A stretch of DNA of 64,000 nucleotides from Agrypnia vestita (GCA_016648135.1 JADDOH010010993.1:21284-85283); one strand, 5' to 3'. Counted from the first letter of the stretch, positions 32,960 through 44,215 are shown. The notes: generated from the letters alone by a model not told the origin. Translations and numbers: made by a program.

Positions 32960-33790
32960 TTCTTTAGTGTTTTTAATATTCCAGTTAATATTGTGCCTCG
33001 TAGATTCTCGGAAAACAAGATATTATTTCAGAACTTCAAAAGGTTTCAATAAAAATGTGATTGGCTACTTCTACTTTGATTAATTAAGTTTGTTAAATTG
33101 AACTCTCGATATGAAATCGGACATTATCAACAAAAATCAATTTTTTTGAATTGTTAAAAGAGGCATTGTTGAATATGCGTAATTACCCTACAGTCTAGAT
33201 AATAACAAGCCATCGTAAATTTTATAATTCATTAACTCGTGGCGTTTGCTTTCTTGACGAAAAAACTTTGGATCGATTTTTAACCCTTTTCCCGTGATCC
33301 AATCGAGCTGCAACTCTGCAAGCAGACTCGTGGCGACGATCAAGAAGATCTATCATATTTTCGTAAAAAAAAATTATAGTATAATTTTGGATTTTTAAAA
33401 TTTTAAATTTTTTCATACAATTCAGTAAGTCGTATAGAGATTTCGAAGCATTTGGTAGACACGAAACCCGAAAATGAGAAAGGGAACATTGTAAAAACTT
33501 GGTTTTTATGGGTTACTTTTTAAAATTTCCAATCCTTCTTTAGTGTTTGAAATATTCCAGTTAATATGTTGCCTCGTAGATTCTCGGAAAATAATATATT
33601 TCAAAAGGTTTCAATAAAAATGGGATTGGCTACTTCTATTGATTAATAAAGTTTATTAAATTGTATTCTAGATATAAAATCGGCCGCCATCAACAAAATT
33701 ATTTTTTTTGAGTAGTTAAAAGAGGCATTGTTGAATATGCGCAATCAGCCTACAGTCTAGATAATAACAAGCCATCGTAAATGTTATTAA
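32960..33790 (+). repeat. Direct 255-bp repeats flanking a family E fragment
   Basis: Bases 32960-33225 and 33535-33790 are direct repeats (CCTCGTAGATTCTCGGAAAA, GGCTACTTCTA, AAAAGAGGCATTGTTGAATA, ACAGTCTAGATAATAACAAG). Between them lies a fragment (33230-33530) of repeat family E (TTGGATCGATTTTT, CGTGATCCAATCGAGCTG). The repeats do not start TG or end CA and lack a primer-binding site, so they are not an LTR pair. A segmental tandem duplication with one E fragment per unit is the simpler view. Confidence 0.7.
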
Positions 33791-34802
33791 TTTTCTCTCC
33801 GCGACACTACCGACCGATGCTGATTTTCATTTACAAGATCAACCCTTATAAAATGCCGCGGTGTTGTAGGACATAAATTTTGACAGTTTTTATTGCAGTT
33901 ACGGTAAATTTATACGTTTATAAATGTGTTCTACTCAGGTCTTACCCCCTCTCTGCCACCCCTCCGTAGCAAGTGCATTAAAAACCGAGCTAAGGTTTAC
34001 GCAACAAAGAAGTACAAGATTTGTCGATTTCACGCCTCTGAAGTGCAGCACCCCGAGATGCAGCCGCGACTAGATGCACTCCTCGCACACAACCCTTGCG
34101 CTATTCCCACATCTCCATAACCGGTCTGCTAGGGATGCACCCGGGGGTCACCGCGGGTCAGCTAGATCGTGGCCCTCCTAAATAAACGGTTTCTGATGAG
34201 GGAGTAAGTCGTGAAATGCAAGTCGGTGTATCATCAATTATTGGGATTTCGTAAGACCACAGTATACTAAGAACAGTAATACGTCTTCATACAAACTGGC
34301 CGCTACCCATTAGAATGTGTGCGTGCGTGCTCGGCGCCGTGTACGCACGCGCTGCGACGCACACATTGACATAGAATATGGGGGCACAAGGCGGCGGCAG
34401 TAAGGGCCGTGCCTTCGGTGCCATTCGCGCTCGCAGCCGCCGCTTTAGAAAAAAAATGCGCTTCCTGAAAAGAATGCCTTTTTATGTTTGTGGTGCTTTA
34501 CTAAAAAGGTGTGTTGATTATCACAAAGACTGCGAGTTTTTAAAAGTCTACGTTGATGTTAATCAGCGTTCTTGCAATTTAAGTGCAGAAACTAGGTATA
34601 CTAATTACAGAAATTTTCGGGTTTCGTGTCTACCTTATGCGTCGGAATCTCAGACGCTACGAGTTTAAAGAAAGGGAGTAAAAATAAAGTGACAACCCTA
34701 GCGTCAACGCAAGAGTAGGCTAATAACTCGCCGACAGGCCGGAGATATACTACTGTTCTGGGTATACTATGGTAAGACTTACATTAGCAAGTTTATTGAC
34801 AT
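33791..34802. other. Mixed DNA, GC-rich islet 5 near 34300-34450
   Basis: The islet includes GTGCGTGCGTGCTCGGCGCC and GGGGGCACAAGGCGGCGGCA. The 96-codon plus frame 34378-34668 starts in it (basic N-terminus, RARSRRFRKKMRF), but its second half is AT-driven and I recognise no domain. The 64-codon frame at 33926 is equally unsupported. Confidence 0.3.
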
Positions 34803-34957
34803 CCAGCCGGACACCCGTGAAAAATCAAGGAAAATGCCAATAATTAATAACGACCCTTGCGTGATCACCCAACACAAGTCGCGCGCTGATTGCGTGTCAC
34901 ACTCTAATTATCTAAAGTTGTCATACCGGCAAGTAACGGACAGACAACTAAATTCTT
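34803..34957 (+). repeat. GGAC-rich dispersed repeat, copy 3
   Basis: It carries ACACCCGTGAAAAATCA, CGCGCTGATTGCGTGTCACA and CTCTAATTAT and ends with ACGGACAGACAAC. The same order occurs on the minus strand at 54810-55005. Confidence 0.55.
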
Positions 34958-36009
34958 ATATTTTGATTTTTTTTAAATGATCATGCAAAAAACACGCAAA
35001 ATTAATAATGTTTTATTTAACGCAAAAAAAATCTGGACAAGAATGTAGTTGCAACAGTTTTACCTACTTTGTGATTTGCTCTTATCGACTTGTCTATGGA
35101 TTTTATTAAGTCTTCCAAAATATATCGAACGCCCGGTAAGTACTCTCTTAATTTATTTCGTAATCATTATTTTCGCTTGTACTGTCTTGCTTCGCTGACA
35201 AAACAACCGTGTGCTCGGCGCAATGCCGTCGCGAAGTATGTCTAAATTCTGATAGAATGTTCGGAACCTTCGATTGTGTGCAGTTCTTATTATTTTAGAA
35301 TCTCGTGATAATATTTTAAATGGCAGGTGAACAATAATAGCAGTAGGATTGATTTATATGACAGTTACTTTGTCGTGCATACATTATGGGTTATTTTGTC
35401 ACAACTATAGTTTCAAGAGGAGCAGTCCCTCTCATCATCACATGTAATTAAATAACCAACCTAAATACGCGTAGTGGGAAGTCGCGTTTGGTTATTAACG
35501 GGAACAAGCCTTATGTCGGGGACGTGTTGTAAAATGTGATAAAAAAGCCATAGCAATATTTTATTCAAGTAACAAATCTATTCGATGTTAGCTTACAATT
35601 ATTTATATTTTTTTTTGTTCAATTTAGATGATTCAATTAGAAAGATAGAGAAAAAATCTATCGTTTGATAGTGTACGAGAAAGTGAAACATGATAATAAA
35701 ATTAATTTTCATTAAAATAAAACATTTTATCTGTATCGAAGATATCTCAAATAAAATTTAAAAAATGTACTGTTTATCCTGGTGTCACCTAGCGTGTATT
35801 CTTTAAAGCTTTTTGGGATTCGTTTCATAATAAATGTTAACAATTACATGCTTGTTTATTTTGTGTAAGAGAGAATATACATTAATGTCTCAAAAATTCA
35901 GGAAAAAAAATGTATGCGTTTGTAATTGATATATGAAATTTGTTTTTATTTTCCTCCATTCTTTCCGGGGACGAATGTAGGTCAGAAAAAAAATTCTGAA
36001 AATTAATAA
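34958..36009. other. AT-rich DNA, nothing recognised
   Basis: A balanced patch at 35190-35300 (AACCGTGTGCTCGGCGCAAT) is not repeated elsewhere in the window. No coding region was found. Confidence 0.3.
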
Positions 36010-36375
36010 TTCAGAAAAAAAATTCTGGCATCCTCTAGCTGTAGATGTAAAAAGGTGTTTGTGACTATTGCATTAAAAAAAGCGGATTGCTTTAAAAATG
36101 GAATAAAAATGTTTATCAATTAAAAAGAGACTACATACAAGGTCGAAAAATTTTCATTAACATGCCAAACTGCCGTGGCGAAATTGGATAACGCGCCATC
36201 CCCGGATAGAATGGAGGTCCGGTGGTTCGAATCCCGGTAGCAGTTAAAATATATTTTTGTTAAATTCATTTTTCTGTATGTCTTTTCTACTTGATAAAAA
36301 AAAATTGGTTTAATAATTCATAGAACTTTATTCTGAAATTGCAAGTTCACAATAATAATGTTTTCTTTAATATAA
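36010..36375 (+). repeat. tRNA-like SINE unit, copy 3
   Basis: The tRNA-like core is 36169-36244, with ACTGC ends pairing, TGGCGAAATTGGATAACGC as A-box region, CCCCGGAT in the anticodon region and GGTTCGAATCCCGG as T-arm. It is preceded by TTCTGGCATCCTCTAGC and followed by TTTTTCTGTATGTCTTTTCT, TAATTCATAGAACTTTATTC, the same order as copies 1 and 2. The core resembles tRNA-Arg but lacks a closed anticodon stem. Confidence 0.65.
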
Positions 36376-36702
36376 TACGTTACTGCTAAACGTAACTTTA
36401 TTATGTGTTACTGTCAAAGTACATAATGTTAAAAGACCCTTTCATCTCTGTCAGAATATAATATAGTCAAAATATCTTAGAAATCAATCAATTTTATCCG
36501 ATTTCTTTATCATCCCATGAAAATACAATTTTTACATTCGAAACCAATGGGAATATAATTTCCTATTCACATTGAAAGCATCCTCTAATACAATATTACG
36601 TTCATTTTATCGATATTTACTAAACTTATTAAGCGGTTTTAACATTTTATACGATTACTTTTTCAAAACACATATTTTATGAATAAATATGTTATTAAAT
36701 AC

Positions 36703-37055
36703 AGGGCGCCTCGTTAATAGTAGCAAAAACTTCGGGAAAGTCTTATTCATTAAATTTTTAATAGAAAATATTCTATACACTTTTTGTGAAATGTCAATAT
36801 AGTTAAGGAGGTATGCGTCAAAATATGCATTTTTGTTTCAATATTTCTGACTTATTTACTTTTCGTTAAACAATAGACAATCGTGACACAATTTATATAT
36901 GCACAATGATAAAAATTCAGTTTATTTTAAATTTTATTTTTAAAAAATATAGGTACCTACATAATTTTTTTTTAAAATGTAACGAACATTTTCGATTAAA
37001 AATTTAATGAACAATACTGCCCGAAATTTTTACTACTAGCTAAGAAGCACTCTGT
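36703..37055. repeat. Snap-back MITE with ACAGGGCGCC end
   Basis: The left end ACAGGGCGCCTCGTTAATAG, TAGCAAAAACTTCGGG and the right end CCCGAAATTTTTACTACTAG are imperfectly inverted. The interior ATGCGTCAAAATATGCAT and TTCAATATTTCTGACTTATT match the ACAGGG family at 24775 and 29403. Divergence is high. Confidence 0.55.
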
Positions 37056-37299
37056 ATATGTACGTATGTAGTCGTGACCACCTCGTATGATTACAAAAGA
37101 AGCAAATTAAATTTCGAGAAACAAATTCCTTAATTAAAATGAATGAATGAGGAAATATTACAGAGGCGAAGCTATTTATATGAGAAACGTGTATGGAAGT
37201 CTTTTTTACGATGGCCCAGGACTTAAAAGCTGTATGAGCTGGCTTAAGTGATTTTTCGAAAAAAAAAATACTATAAAAAAGAACGGACGTTACACGAAG

Positions 37300-37350
37300 G
37301 TACGCTAATGAACGGACAGACAGACAACGAAATTATTATAATTGGGATTA
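37300..37350 (+). repeat. GGAC repeat terminal fragment
   Basis: AACGGACAGACAGACAACGA, AATTATTATAATTGGGATTA, identical to the end of the copy at 3583. Confidence 0.6.
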
Positions 37351-37711
37351 TTTTCTAACACATATACATTTTACGGTGTACTATGCATACATTGAAATAA
37401 TATGTGTAATAACTAATATTTTTATAAAACACATCAGAGGTAAATATTTATTTGATAGAATAAGTAGTATTATTCGGTAAAAATAAAATTTCGAATTTTA
37501 TCACACAATCTTTTATTTCCTATGTATCTTCAATTTATTTTTCTACAAATATAAAATTGGTCTTGATTCAAATAACAAACATTTATTTATTTTAGATGTA
37601 TTTATACAAGTTGGTTTCCCAGAAAAATGTATTTTTTCGTTTTTATAATATGAGAAATGTTCTATTAAATATTTCTGAAAAATATTAGTAAAAAATAATA
37701 CTGTAATATAT

Positions 37712-38596
37712 ATTATAGATATCTCACAGAGACTAAAGTATGAATGGAAATCTTTTTTGGGTGTTTATAGGGCTTACGACTTGTTATTGGCTGGTTTGTG
37801 TATTGTGTAATCACTTTACACACTTTAACGTTCGTGATTCCACCCATGATCGACCACACATCTATTAAACCAAGAAAGTATAAAATTAAAACTAATATTA
37901 CCCCATACTCTTATAATAAAAACTGTATATATAAAAGATTCATTAGCAGCGACTACATTTATATAATGTTTCACAGGAATGACATATTTCAACAATAGAT
38001 GGTGATAGCGTAGTTGTATTGAATAAAGTAAGCAACCTTGCTTACTTTATTCAAATACAATACTTTACATAAATACAATATATACAACTTTTTCCAAAAA
38101 ACAAATTAGATGTGTGGTCGATCATGGGTGGAATCGGTGAACGTTACATCGTGTAAGTGACGAATTAACCAGCCAACAAAATTCTTCTTGTTTGTGTTTT
38201 CCGAAGTATTATCCCATGTTTTTATGACTTTTCTGGCTCCATTGCAGGGCGCATCATCAGGGCTGATGTGTTGTTGTGAGTGTTGATGTGTGGTAAAGTG
38301 TTGGCTTGCAATACCGTGTTCGCAATACCGTACGGCTTTCGACACGGTATTGTAATACTTAACGACAACATCGACATATCAGCCCAAATGATAGACCCTG
38401 AAATGATATCGAAAACGTTGACCGGAAAGGTAGGAAATACACGGCATAATACCTCAGAAAACACAAACCAGAATATTCTGAATGGCCGTGAAAACCTGTG
38501 CGAATGACGGGTCGCAAGTCCTGTAAACGCCCAAAAAATACCTCCACACATACTTTCCCATGTAAATAGCTTCATCTCTGTGAGACATTTATAATT
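37712..38596. mobile_element. MITE family D palindrome carrying a nested element A
   Basis: The ends TATAGATATCTCACAGAGAC and its mirror (CATCTCTGTGAGACATTTAT) are inverted. The arms (CCACCCATGATCGACCACAC on the left, TGTGTGGTCGATCATGGGTG on the right) meet around a hairpin near 38018-38060 (AAAGTAAGCAACCTTGCTTA). The right arm is interrupted at about 38176-38505 by element A and then resumes with AAGTCCTGTAAACGCCCAAA. This orders the events: D first, A second. Confidence 0.75.
38176..38505. mobile_element. Fold-back element A, copy 2, decayed
   Basis: Arms read TTGTTTGTGTTTTCCGAAGT on the left and the mirror (CAGAAAACACAAACCAGAAT) on the right, with a right-side extension TTCTGAATGGCCGTGAAAAC. 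Both hammerhead-like motifs are damaged: the left has GAAAAGTC in place of GAAACGTC, the right has CAAATGA in place of CTGATGA. A target duplication is not evident. Confidence 0.65.
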
Positions 38597-38953
38597 TATC
38601 TTAATTAATGATGATCCATCTGGGGAAAAATTCAGTTATTGTGTTTTGAAAAATTTTAATATAATCAAAAAATATTCATGATTTTCCATTTATGTGTTAA
38701 TTGAAATTATATATTTTATACGAATCGTATCTATATTTCATTGAGAAGCATATCTAGATTTTTCGCTGAAATCTTATTCAGCGTCATCAGGAGAGCGTCC
38801 TATCACGGCGGAGGTGTAGGCCGAACTGATTATTTCTTACGAGGTCGTAAATTATATGCACTTTATTGTGGAGTGTTCCCCTTTTCTACTATAGAGGTAA
38901 CCAGTGTGCAATATGTACAAATTACATCTTAGGGCTTTTTGAAACGTCTCTTA

Positions 38954-39655
38954 GGGCTTGTTCAGACACAGCGGGAACCGTTCAGTTTCAGAATCGCGTT
39001 TCAAAACATGCGATTTGTGTCATCTGTTCACACAGACGCGGTTAATAAGCGATTTGTGCGCGCGAAATTAAACGTCAGTTTGACAGTTCTGGTGCCGTTC
39101 TCCATCTTTGAATATCAGAGATATATTCGCTCATTACTTTGATAACGACGGCCGTCTTCCATGGCAAGACACATAAATATCATTCTGTCAGTTCATTTTT
39201 GGTGAATAAATACCTACTTCTCTAAAATACTCTTTTTTTCCACCATTTCCAAATATCTCCACCAACTCCTGCCAAGTTTGGTTCTTGGCATATTTGAGTA
39301 ATCCTCACACTATTACAGGTCTTTTCTACCATATTACAGGTCTTTTCTCCACTTCATCAATAAAAAATTCAATGTCAAAGCGATCCATAACCATAGAAAA
39401 GAGAATATAATCCACGCGTGCTCCTGTTGTGACACGGAACCGTGCGGTGCCCGCAACGCGACTGAACGCTCTCGTAAGGCCCCATAGTAATAGGATCGTG
39501 CGGGCGCCGTGCGGGTCTATTTTCTAGCGGTTGGGTTGCGGGCACCGCAGCGGTTGACTAACCGCACGGTTGTGTCTGAACGATCACATACAAACCTAGG
39601 TAAATGAGACCCGCACGGATTTCATGCACGGTTCCCGCTGTGTCTGAACAAGCCC
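38954..39655. mobile_element. PIF/Harbinger-like element, 3-bp TSD
   Basis: A 702-bp element with perfect inverted ends GGGCTTGTTCAGACACAGCG, flanked by TTA at 38951-38953 and 39656-39658. A 3-bp TTA/TAA duplication with GGG-type ends is characteristic of PIF/Harbinger. Subterminal direct motifs such as CCGCACGG occur several times. The interior minus strand holds a decayed MADF-like frame. Confidence 0.75.
39175..39388 (-). pseudogene. MADF/Myb-like DNA-binding protein remnant
   Basis: Minus strand from the ATG at 39388: MDRFDIEFFIDEVEKRPVIW, stop, a duplicated KRPVIV, stop, then KYAKNQTWQELVEIFGNGGK. The pattern F-I-x-x-V-x-x-RPVIW ... Q-x-W-x-E-L fits a MADF-type domain, the accessory DNA-binding protein of Harbinger elements. 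A short tandem duplication (ATTACAGGTCTTTTCT twice) explains the repeated KRPVI segment. It is not functional. Confidence 0.5.
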
Positions 39656-39721
39656 TTAAATATCCTTCTCATAGAAATATACGGTTCGTATATAATACCT
39701 GTTTTATTTAACCATGTCCAA

Positions 39722-40645
39722 CAACCGTTGTAATAACCTTAATTCTAGACATCCCCCGCAAATGCATATTTCGACGTTTTTTTAACGAAAATGTGGGTTT
39801 TTATTATTCCTTTATATCTGAATGTATATTCTAGACTAAGAATTTTAATGGGCATACCACACGCACAAGTATCACCACATTTTTACATGCGCATGCCGGT
39901 TGCACCGTGTTCAAAACACGCACGGTATTCCGTGTACAAACGTGCGTGTAGTTGGTGTTTTGTACACGGTGCCCCGTTTACAAACCGACATGCGCATGCA
40001 AAAGTGTGAACATACGTGTGCGTGTGGTAGGCCCATAAGAGTTATAACTTAGATAAAACTTTTTTTCTTGTACAAAGGTAATAAACTGAACATTATTTAC
40101 AATAATTAAGAAAATGTAAGCATTAAACGACAGGCCGCGGCCGTAAAATTAGTTTTTTGTGTTCTAAGGGAAACAATGTTTTTATGACTATTTATATGAA
40201 CTCGTAATATGTTTTTTTTATAAATAGAAAGGTTACTTCATTATCTAGAATCCGTATTTGGATAAATAAGAAATGTTTAATTTTAATAAAGTTATAATGT
40301 TTTAAATTTGCAAAAAACTTTTTACGTTTTTTGTTGATTTTAAAACGCTTTTTATTCATTTTAAAGCGATGATTTATATATTATATTCTATTTATTCCCG
40401 TATTTTGAGGTTTTAGTCACCAATTAAAAGTCAGTTTTTTTTAATAAAAACACTTTAATTATTATTTAAAAATAAAAATTTCAAAGTATGAAATGCTTTT
40501 GAACAAAAGTTCTATATAAGTTATTGCCCCAAAAAAATGCATTGTCTTGAATATACATTCTGATATAAATGAACAATAAAAACCCACATTTTCGTAAAAA
40601 AAAATGCCGAAATATGCATTTGCAGTGAATATCCAACCTTTAATG
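39722..40645. mobile_element. Long-TIR DNA element, with a nested palindrome
   Basis: The arms 39750-39838 and 40533-40640 are inverted (CGCAAATGCATATTTCGACG on the left; mirror CATATTTCGGCATTTTTTTT on the right, both followed by AAAATGTGGGTTTTTATT). Another fragment of the same terminus lies at 44796-44860. The interior is AT-rich and non-coding. The exact outer ends and duplication are unclear. Confidence 0.6.
39847..40037. repeat. 190-bp palindromic MITE nested in the long-TIR element
   Basis: The ends ATGGGCATACCACACGCACA and CGTGTGGTAGGCCCAT are inverted, with arms of about 75 bp containing TGCGCATGCCGGTT and its mirror. The GC-rich palindrome contrasts with its AT-rich host element. 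No coding sequence. Confidence 0.75.
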
Positions 40646-40649
40646 AAAA

Positions 40650-41190
40650 TAAATTTTAACCAATTCCACCGCGTGTTTAGAGCGGAACAGGCGCGTTTAT
40701 ACTAACGGATTTATATGGTAATTCGGTTAAATTAAATGTTATCTCTGGGGTGCCGTGCGACCCCCAGCCCTCCCCGTGGGGGTAGCGTCTAAGTGACCCC
40801 CAATTGCCGCGCACACTTGATTTCATGAATATATAACAAGGCCGTCCATTGTCGCCATTCTCTGTTAAAAATGGATACTGTAACAACAAAGCCGGCTTGG
40901 ATAAATTGCGCCCGCTCCTCGCGCTGTCTGATTTAACGTTTTTGAGATAATTAATTTGGATGCAAATAGTGGATGCACTCATAAATATGCTAATCGAAGG
41001 ACGAACGAGAACTGCATCGAAATTTTTAATCATTTTTCGCTGTAGTCTCGCTGCTGTGCGCGTGAAAATATGCGTAATATATTTTAGAGAATAACGTTTA
41101 AATGTTTAAATATAACTTTAATAAATTCGTCTTCAAACACAGCAAAATTATTTTGTGGTGACATTATTATTATAATTTATAGAAATAAAC
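40650..41190. other. Balanced low-repeat block, possible conserved noncoding DNA
   Basis: The block 40670-41060 is less AT-rich (CCCAGCCCTCCCCGTGGGGG, GATGCAAATAGTGGATGCAC) and has no match elsewhere in the window. The 118-codon minus frame 41033-40677 has no recognised domain. An octamer-like ATGCAAAT and ATTA motifs are present. Confidence 0.3.
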
Positions 41191-41221
41191 TTTGGTTACA
41201 CTACTATTTTATTGAAAAAAA

Positions 41222-41260
41222 ATCTACATGTTTCAAAGCCAATGGCTTCTTCGTCAGGAT
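41222..41260 (-). ncRNA. Hammerhead-like motif, ACATGT type
   Basis: Minus strand: ATC, CTGACGA (41257-41251), AG, stem AAGCC/GGCTT with loop ATT, T, GAA, the palindrome ACATGT, A, GAT. ATC and GAT pair as stem I. The conserved core bases are all present. Unlike the other copies this one has no inverted partner nearby. Confidence 0.4.
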
Positions 41261-41789
41261 AACAAATACGTATTAAAAAAATTAAATTTATTAATCGAAG
41301 TATAGATAATCAAAATATTAAAAAATTATTTTTTTGAAGAATAAGTTAAAATATACCTTTAGTAAATAATGTTTCATCGTGTAGATATATCAAATATATT
41401 TATATAAATATTTATAGATTGTAAATACTTTATATATTTTAATGAATTCACGTTTAATCGTTATGGTCTCATTTTCAGAACACATTTTTTTTATATAAAA
41501 GCAAATAAGATGAATCGCTCATAATAATAGACATAACAAAATTATCTTTCGGAAAAATAAACAGGGTATAAACAAAGCTAGTCCACAATTTTTTACTATA
41601 ATAAATTGATTATAAAGATCATTCTCAAAAAACCTAATGATTATCCGTCTACACAGTTTTTAAATAAATTACAAGTTTTACCACATTTTAAAATATTTAC
41701 AAAGTTGCATTTTTCAACTATATAAAAAAATTCATAGTAATAACGAACTGATCCAAATAGTATAATTATAACATTTCTTAAATTGCATA

Positions 41790-41930
41790 TTCCTGTAATA
41801 CAGACCACAACTGCTCGGAATCATTATACATTTAGAGGTGTGAAATTCTTTGACGAATTACCTGTTAAAATGAGGATTGAATAAAATTATGAGGCCTTTA
41901 AGAAAAATATTTAAAAATACCCTCAAAGGT
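41790..41930 (+). pseudogene. LINE C-terminal remnant
   Basis: The plus strand reads TARNHYTFRGVKFFDELPVK and, after a stop and a shift, YEAFKKNI, the G-V-K-x-(F/Y)-(N/D)-x-LP ... FKK end of a LINE protein. Short and diverged. Confidence 0.45.
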
Positions 41931-42834
41931 AATTAAATTTTTATTTTATTATATATTTAGTCTACTTACTTATTACTTAATTGTGTATACATTTGATTAT
42001 ATAATTCTTAAGAATATTTCTTAAATAATAAATAGTTTTAATTTAATATTTTTTATACTGAATACTGTGATACTAAATATAAATAATAAATAAATTTTCA
42101 GTAACAAATTCGTATTTGTGTGCTGACAAATTGACTCACCTTTTTTCTTGGTAAAGTTTTGGTCATCTATATCTATCGACTCGTTCATTTTTTCCTTGGC
42201 AGATGTCTATTATAATAATAATTACATACTATACTCACTATTCCATTCCTTGATACATCTTACTTTTCCTTCTGCAAAAAGATATGTTTTTAGAATGATT
42301 TGCTCTTTTCTGGGAAGAATTTGTAATATCTTAGTCACCTGACATACGTTGATAGTGGTAATCGTACGAATAAAAAATAATAAATATATAAATTGATTGA
42401 TTTATTGATTTATTTATTTAATGCCCATATGGGCTTTTAAAAAATATAAAATATAAAAAATCACGTAAGACAGATATGCAGTTAAAAAGATTCAAGTACA
42501 AGGTTACAGTTAGAAGTAAAAATCACAAAAAACAGATAATTATAAAGATTACAGTCCAATAAGAGGATAAAGTACATATAATAGATTTGAGTAAATTAAA
42601 AACAGTGAAAGTGAAAAGGAGAATTTTTCGCAGGAAGAAGAAAGAGAAAAATTTATTTATCCATTACCATTTAGTTGAGACGTAAAGAATTGTTGCAATT
42701 TAGTGCTATACACAGTTATACTATCAGAAAAAATGTCAACCTCCGCATTGTTCATTCCCTAATGAGTATAGTTTGGGGATTAGGTACGGATTAATAATAA
42801 AATACAAAAATCTAATCTATACGCAATTACATTT

Positions 42835-42995
42835 TTTTTTGGGTCGAAATCCTAGGATCGATCTGCAACAAATACTCGCTTTCTCCACTCCTCTCTGTCA
42901 CCTGCCAGCCTCTTCATTTCTTGATAGGCGCTACAGTGCACATCTCCGATAATCTGGTCTACGTAGCTTAATCTCGGGCGGCCTTTACTTTACAA
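42835..42995 (-). pseudogene. RTE-like C-terminal fragment
   Basis: Minus strand: GRPRLSYVDQIIGDVHCSAY, QEMKRLAGDREEWRKRVFVA. This is the GRP(R/K)-x-x-(W/Y)-x-D ... L-x-x-DR-x-EWR motif of an RTE-type 3' end. It lies inside the 3' region of the LINE at 42395. Confidence 0.65.
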
Positions 42996-43364
42996 TAAAT
43001 TTTACAATAAAATACAATAAGTCTAAATTATTGATCACTCTGAAAACATTAACTACCAGCTGTAACCCATCACATTTTTTTTTTATTCTTAAAATAGGTA
43101 ATATAATAACATTTATATTTCCTAATATACACATTGTAAAAATCAGTATATCAAATTTCTAATCAAAAGTACACATCACAAACATTCTTCGTTTTTTATT
43201 AAAAATTTTCATATTTTTTTCGTCTCTAATATCCTCTGGCAGACTCACATACAACTTCATCCCACTGTACATCACAGAAGATTGCGATCTTTTTTTCTTT
43301 CGGAATGGCAATCTTATTTCATCTTTTTTTCATATACAATGGTCATGTTCATGTTGGTTTTCTC

Positions 43365-43858
43365 TTATTACTCCCTTTATATTAACCGTGGCGTCTGCTT
43401 GCTTGCTTGCCGGCTTGCCGTCGAAAAAACTTTGGATCGATTTTTGACCCTTTTCCCGTGATCCAATCGAGCTGAAACTTTGCAAGCAGACTCGTGGCGA
43501 CGATCAAGAATATCTGTCAAATTTTCGTTAAAAAATAATAATAATTATAGTATAATTTTGTATTTTTCAAATTTTTAATAGTTTTTTCAAATTGGAATCA
43601 TTACAAAAGTTTGATTACTAGCAACGCGGCGGCCCGATAACGTCACGGAATATATTCTAAATTTGAATTACTCCGTCGGTATACACAATAGGTACTTCAC
43701 TACACAAAGGATGAAGTGTCTTATCAAAAATCTGACATTTTAGAAATATATTAAATTACTGTAGGTTTCGTGTTATGTTATATGTTTTAATTCGTCTTCA
43801 ATTGCAATTATATTTTACAAAGAAAGGGAGTATACTAAAAACTTAGTTTTTATGGGTT
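43365..43858. repeat. Dispersed repeat family E, longest copy
   Basis: The start is TACTCCCTTTATATTAAC and the end AAAGGGAGTATACTAAAAAC, TTTTTATGGGTTACTTTTT. The interior has CTTGCTTGCCGTCGAAAAAA, TTGGATCGATTTTTGACCCT, GTGATCCAATCGAGCTG and GGCGGCCCGATAACGTC. Copies with the same ends lie at 56866-57262 and in part at 33230-33530. Its insertion splits a LINE reading frame. Its class is unknown. Confidence 0.7.
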
Positions 43859-44215
43859 ACTTTTTTTTCTTACTAATTCAAATGTATTGTTATATCCATT
43901 AAAAATTTTGTATATAAATAGAAGTACGTTAAATTTAATTATTTGTCTAAATGTCATTATTTGTAGACTTTCTAACAAAGTCTTTCTAACAAAAAACAAA
44001 AAAAAAAAAAATTCTAACAAAAATTTCTGTGTGTGTCTTAATGCTTTATTTTGGAGTATCGTTAATTTTTTCCATTCTTCTTCATTAGCCAGAAATAGTA
44101 TACTGCTGCAGTAGTTGATGTGGGGGACTATTATTGCGTTATATATATTTTTGCACGAATCTGTTTTAATATATCTTCTGATTCTTCCCAAGATGGTACC
44201 TGGAATGGTAACCCT

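Larger units (their letters stand above)
42395..44215 (-). mobile_element. Non-LTR element 3' part, split by repeat family E
   Basis: The tail (TTTATTTATTTATTTAATGC) is at 42400. On the minus strand, 44191-43850 encodes GRIRRYIKTDSCKNIYNAII, then VPHINYCSSILFLANEEEW and LTILQNKALR, the domain after the catalytic core. After an insertion (43365-43855) the frame remnant continues at 43360-43180 with RLPFRKKKRSQSSVMYSGMK, LYVSLPEDI. This is the same lineage as the fragment at 63295-64000. Confidence 0.7.

Noticed and set aside
32960..33790. An LTR retrotransposon
   Set aside because: The direct repeats have no TG/CA ends, no primer-binding site, no polypurine tract and no coding sequence between them.
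34378..34668. A small basic protein gene
   Set aside because: The basic start is translated GC-rich repeat-like sequence and the rest is AT-driven; no family or context supports it.
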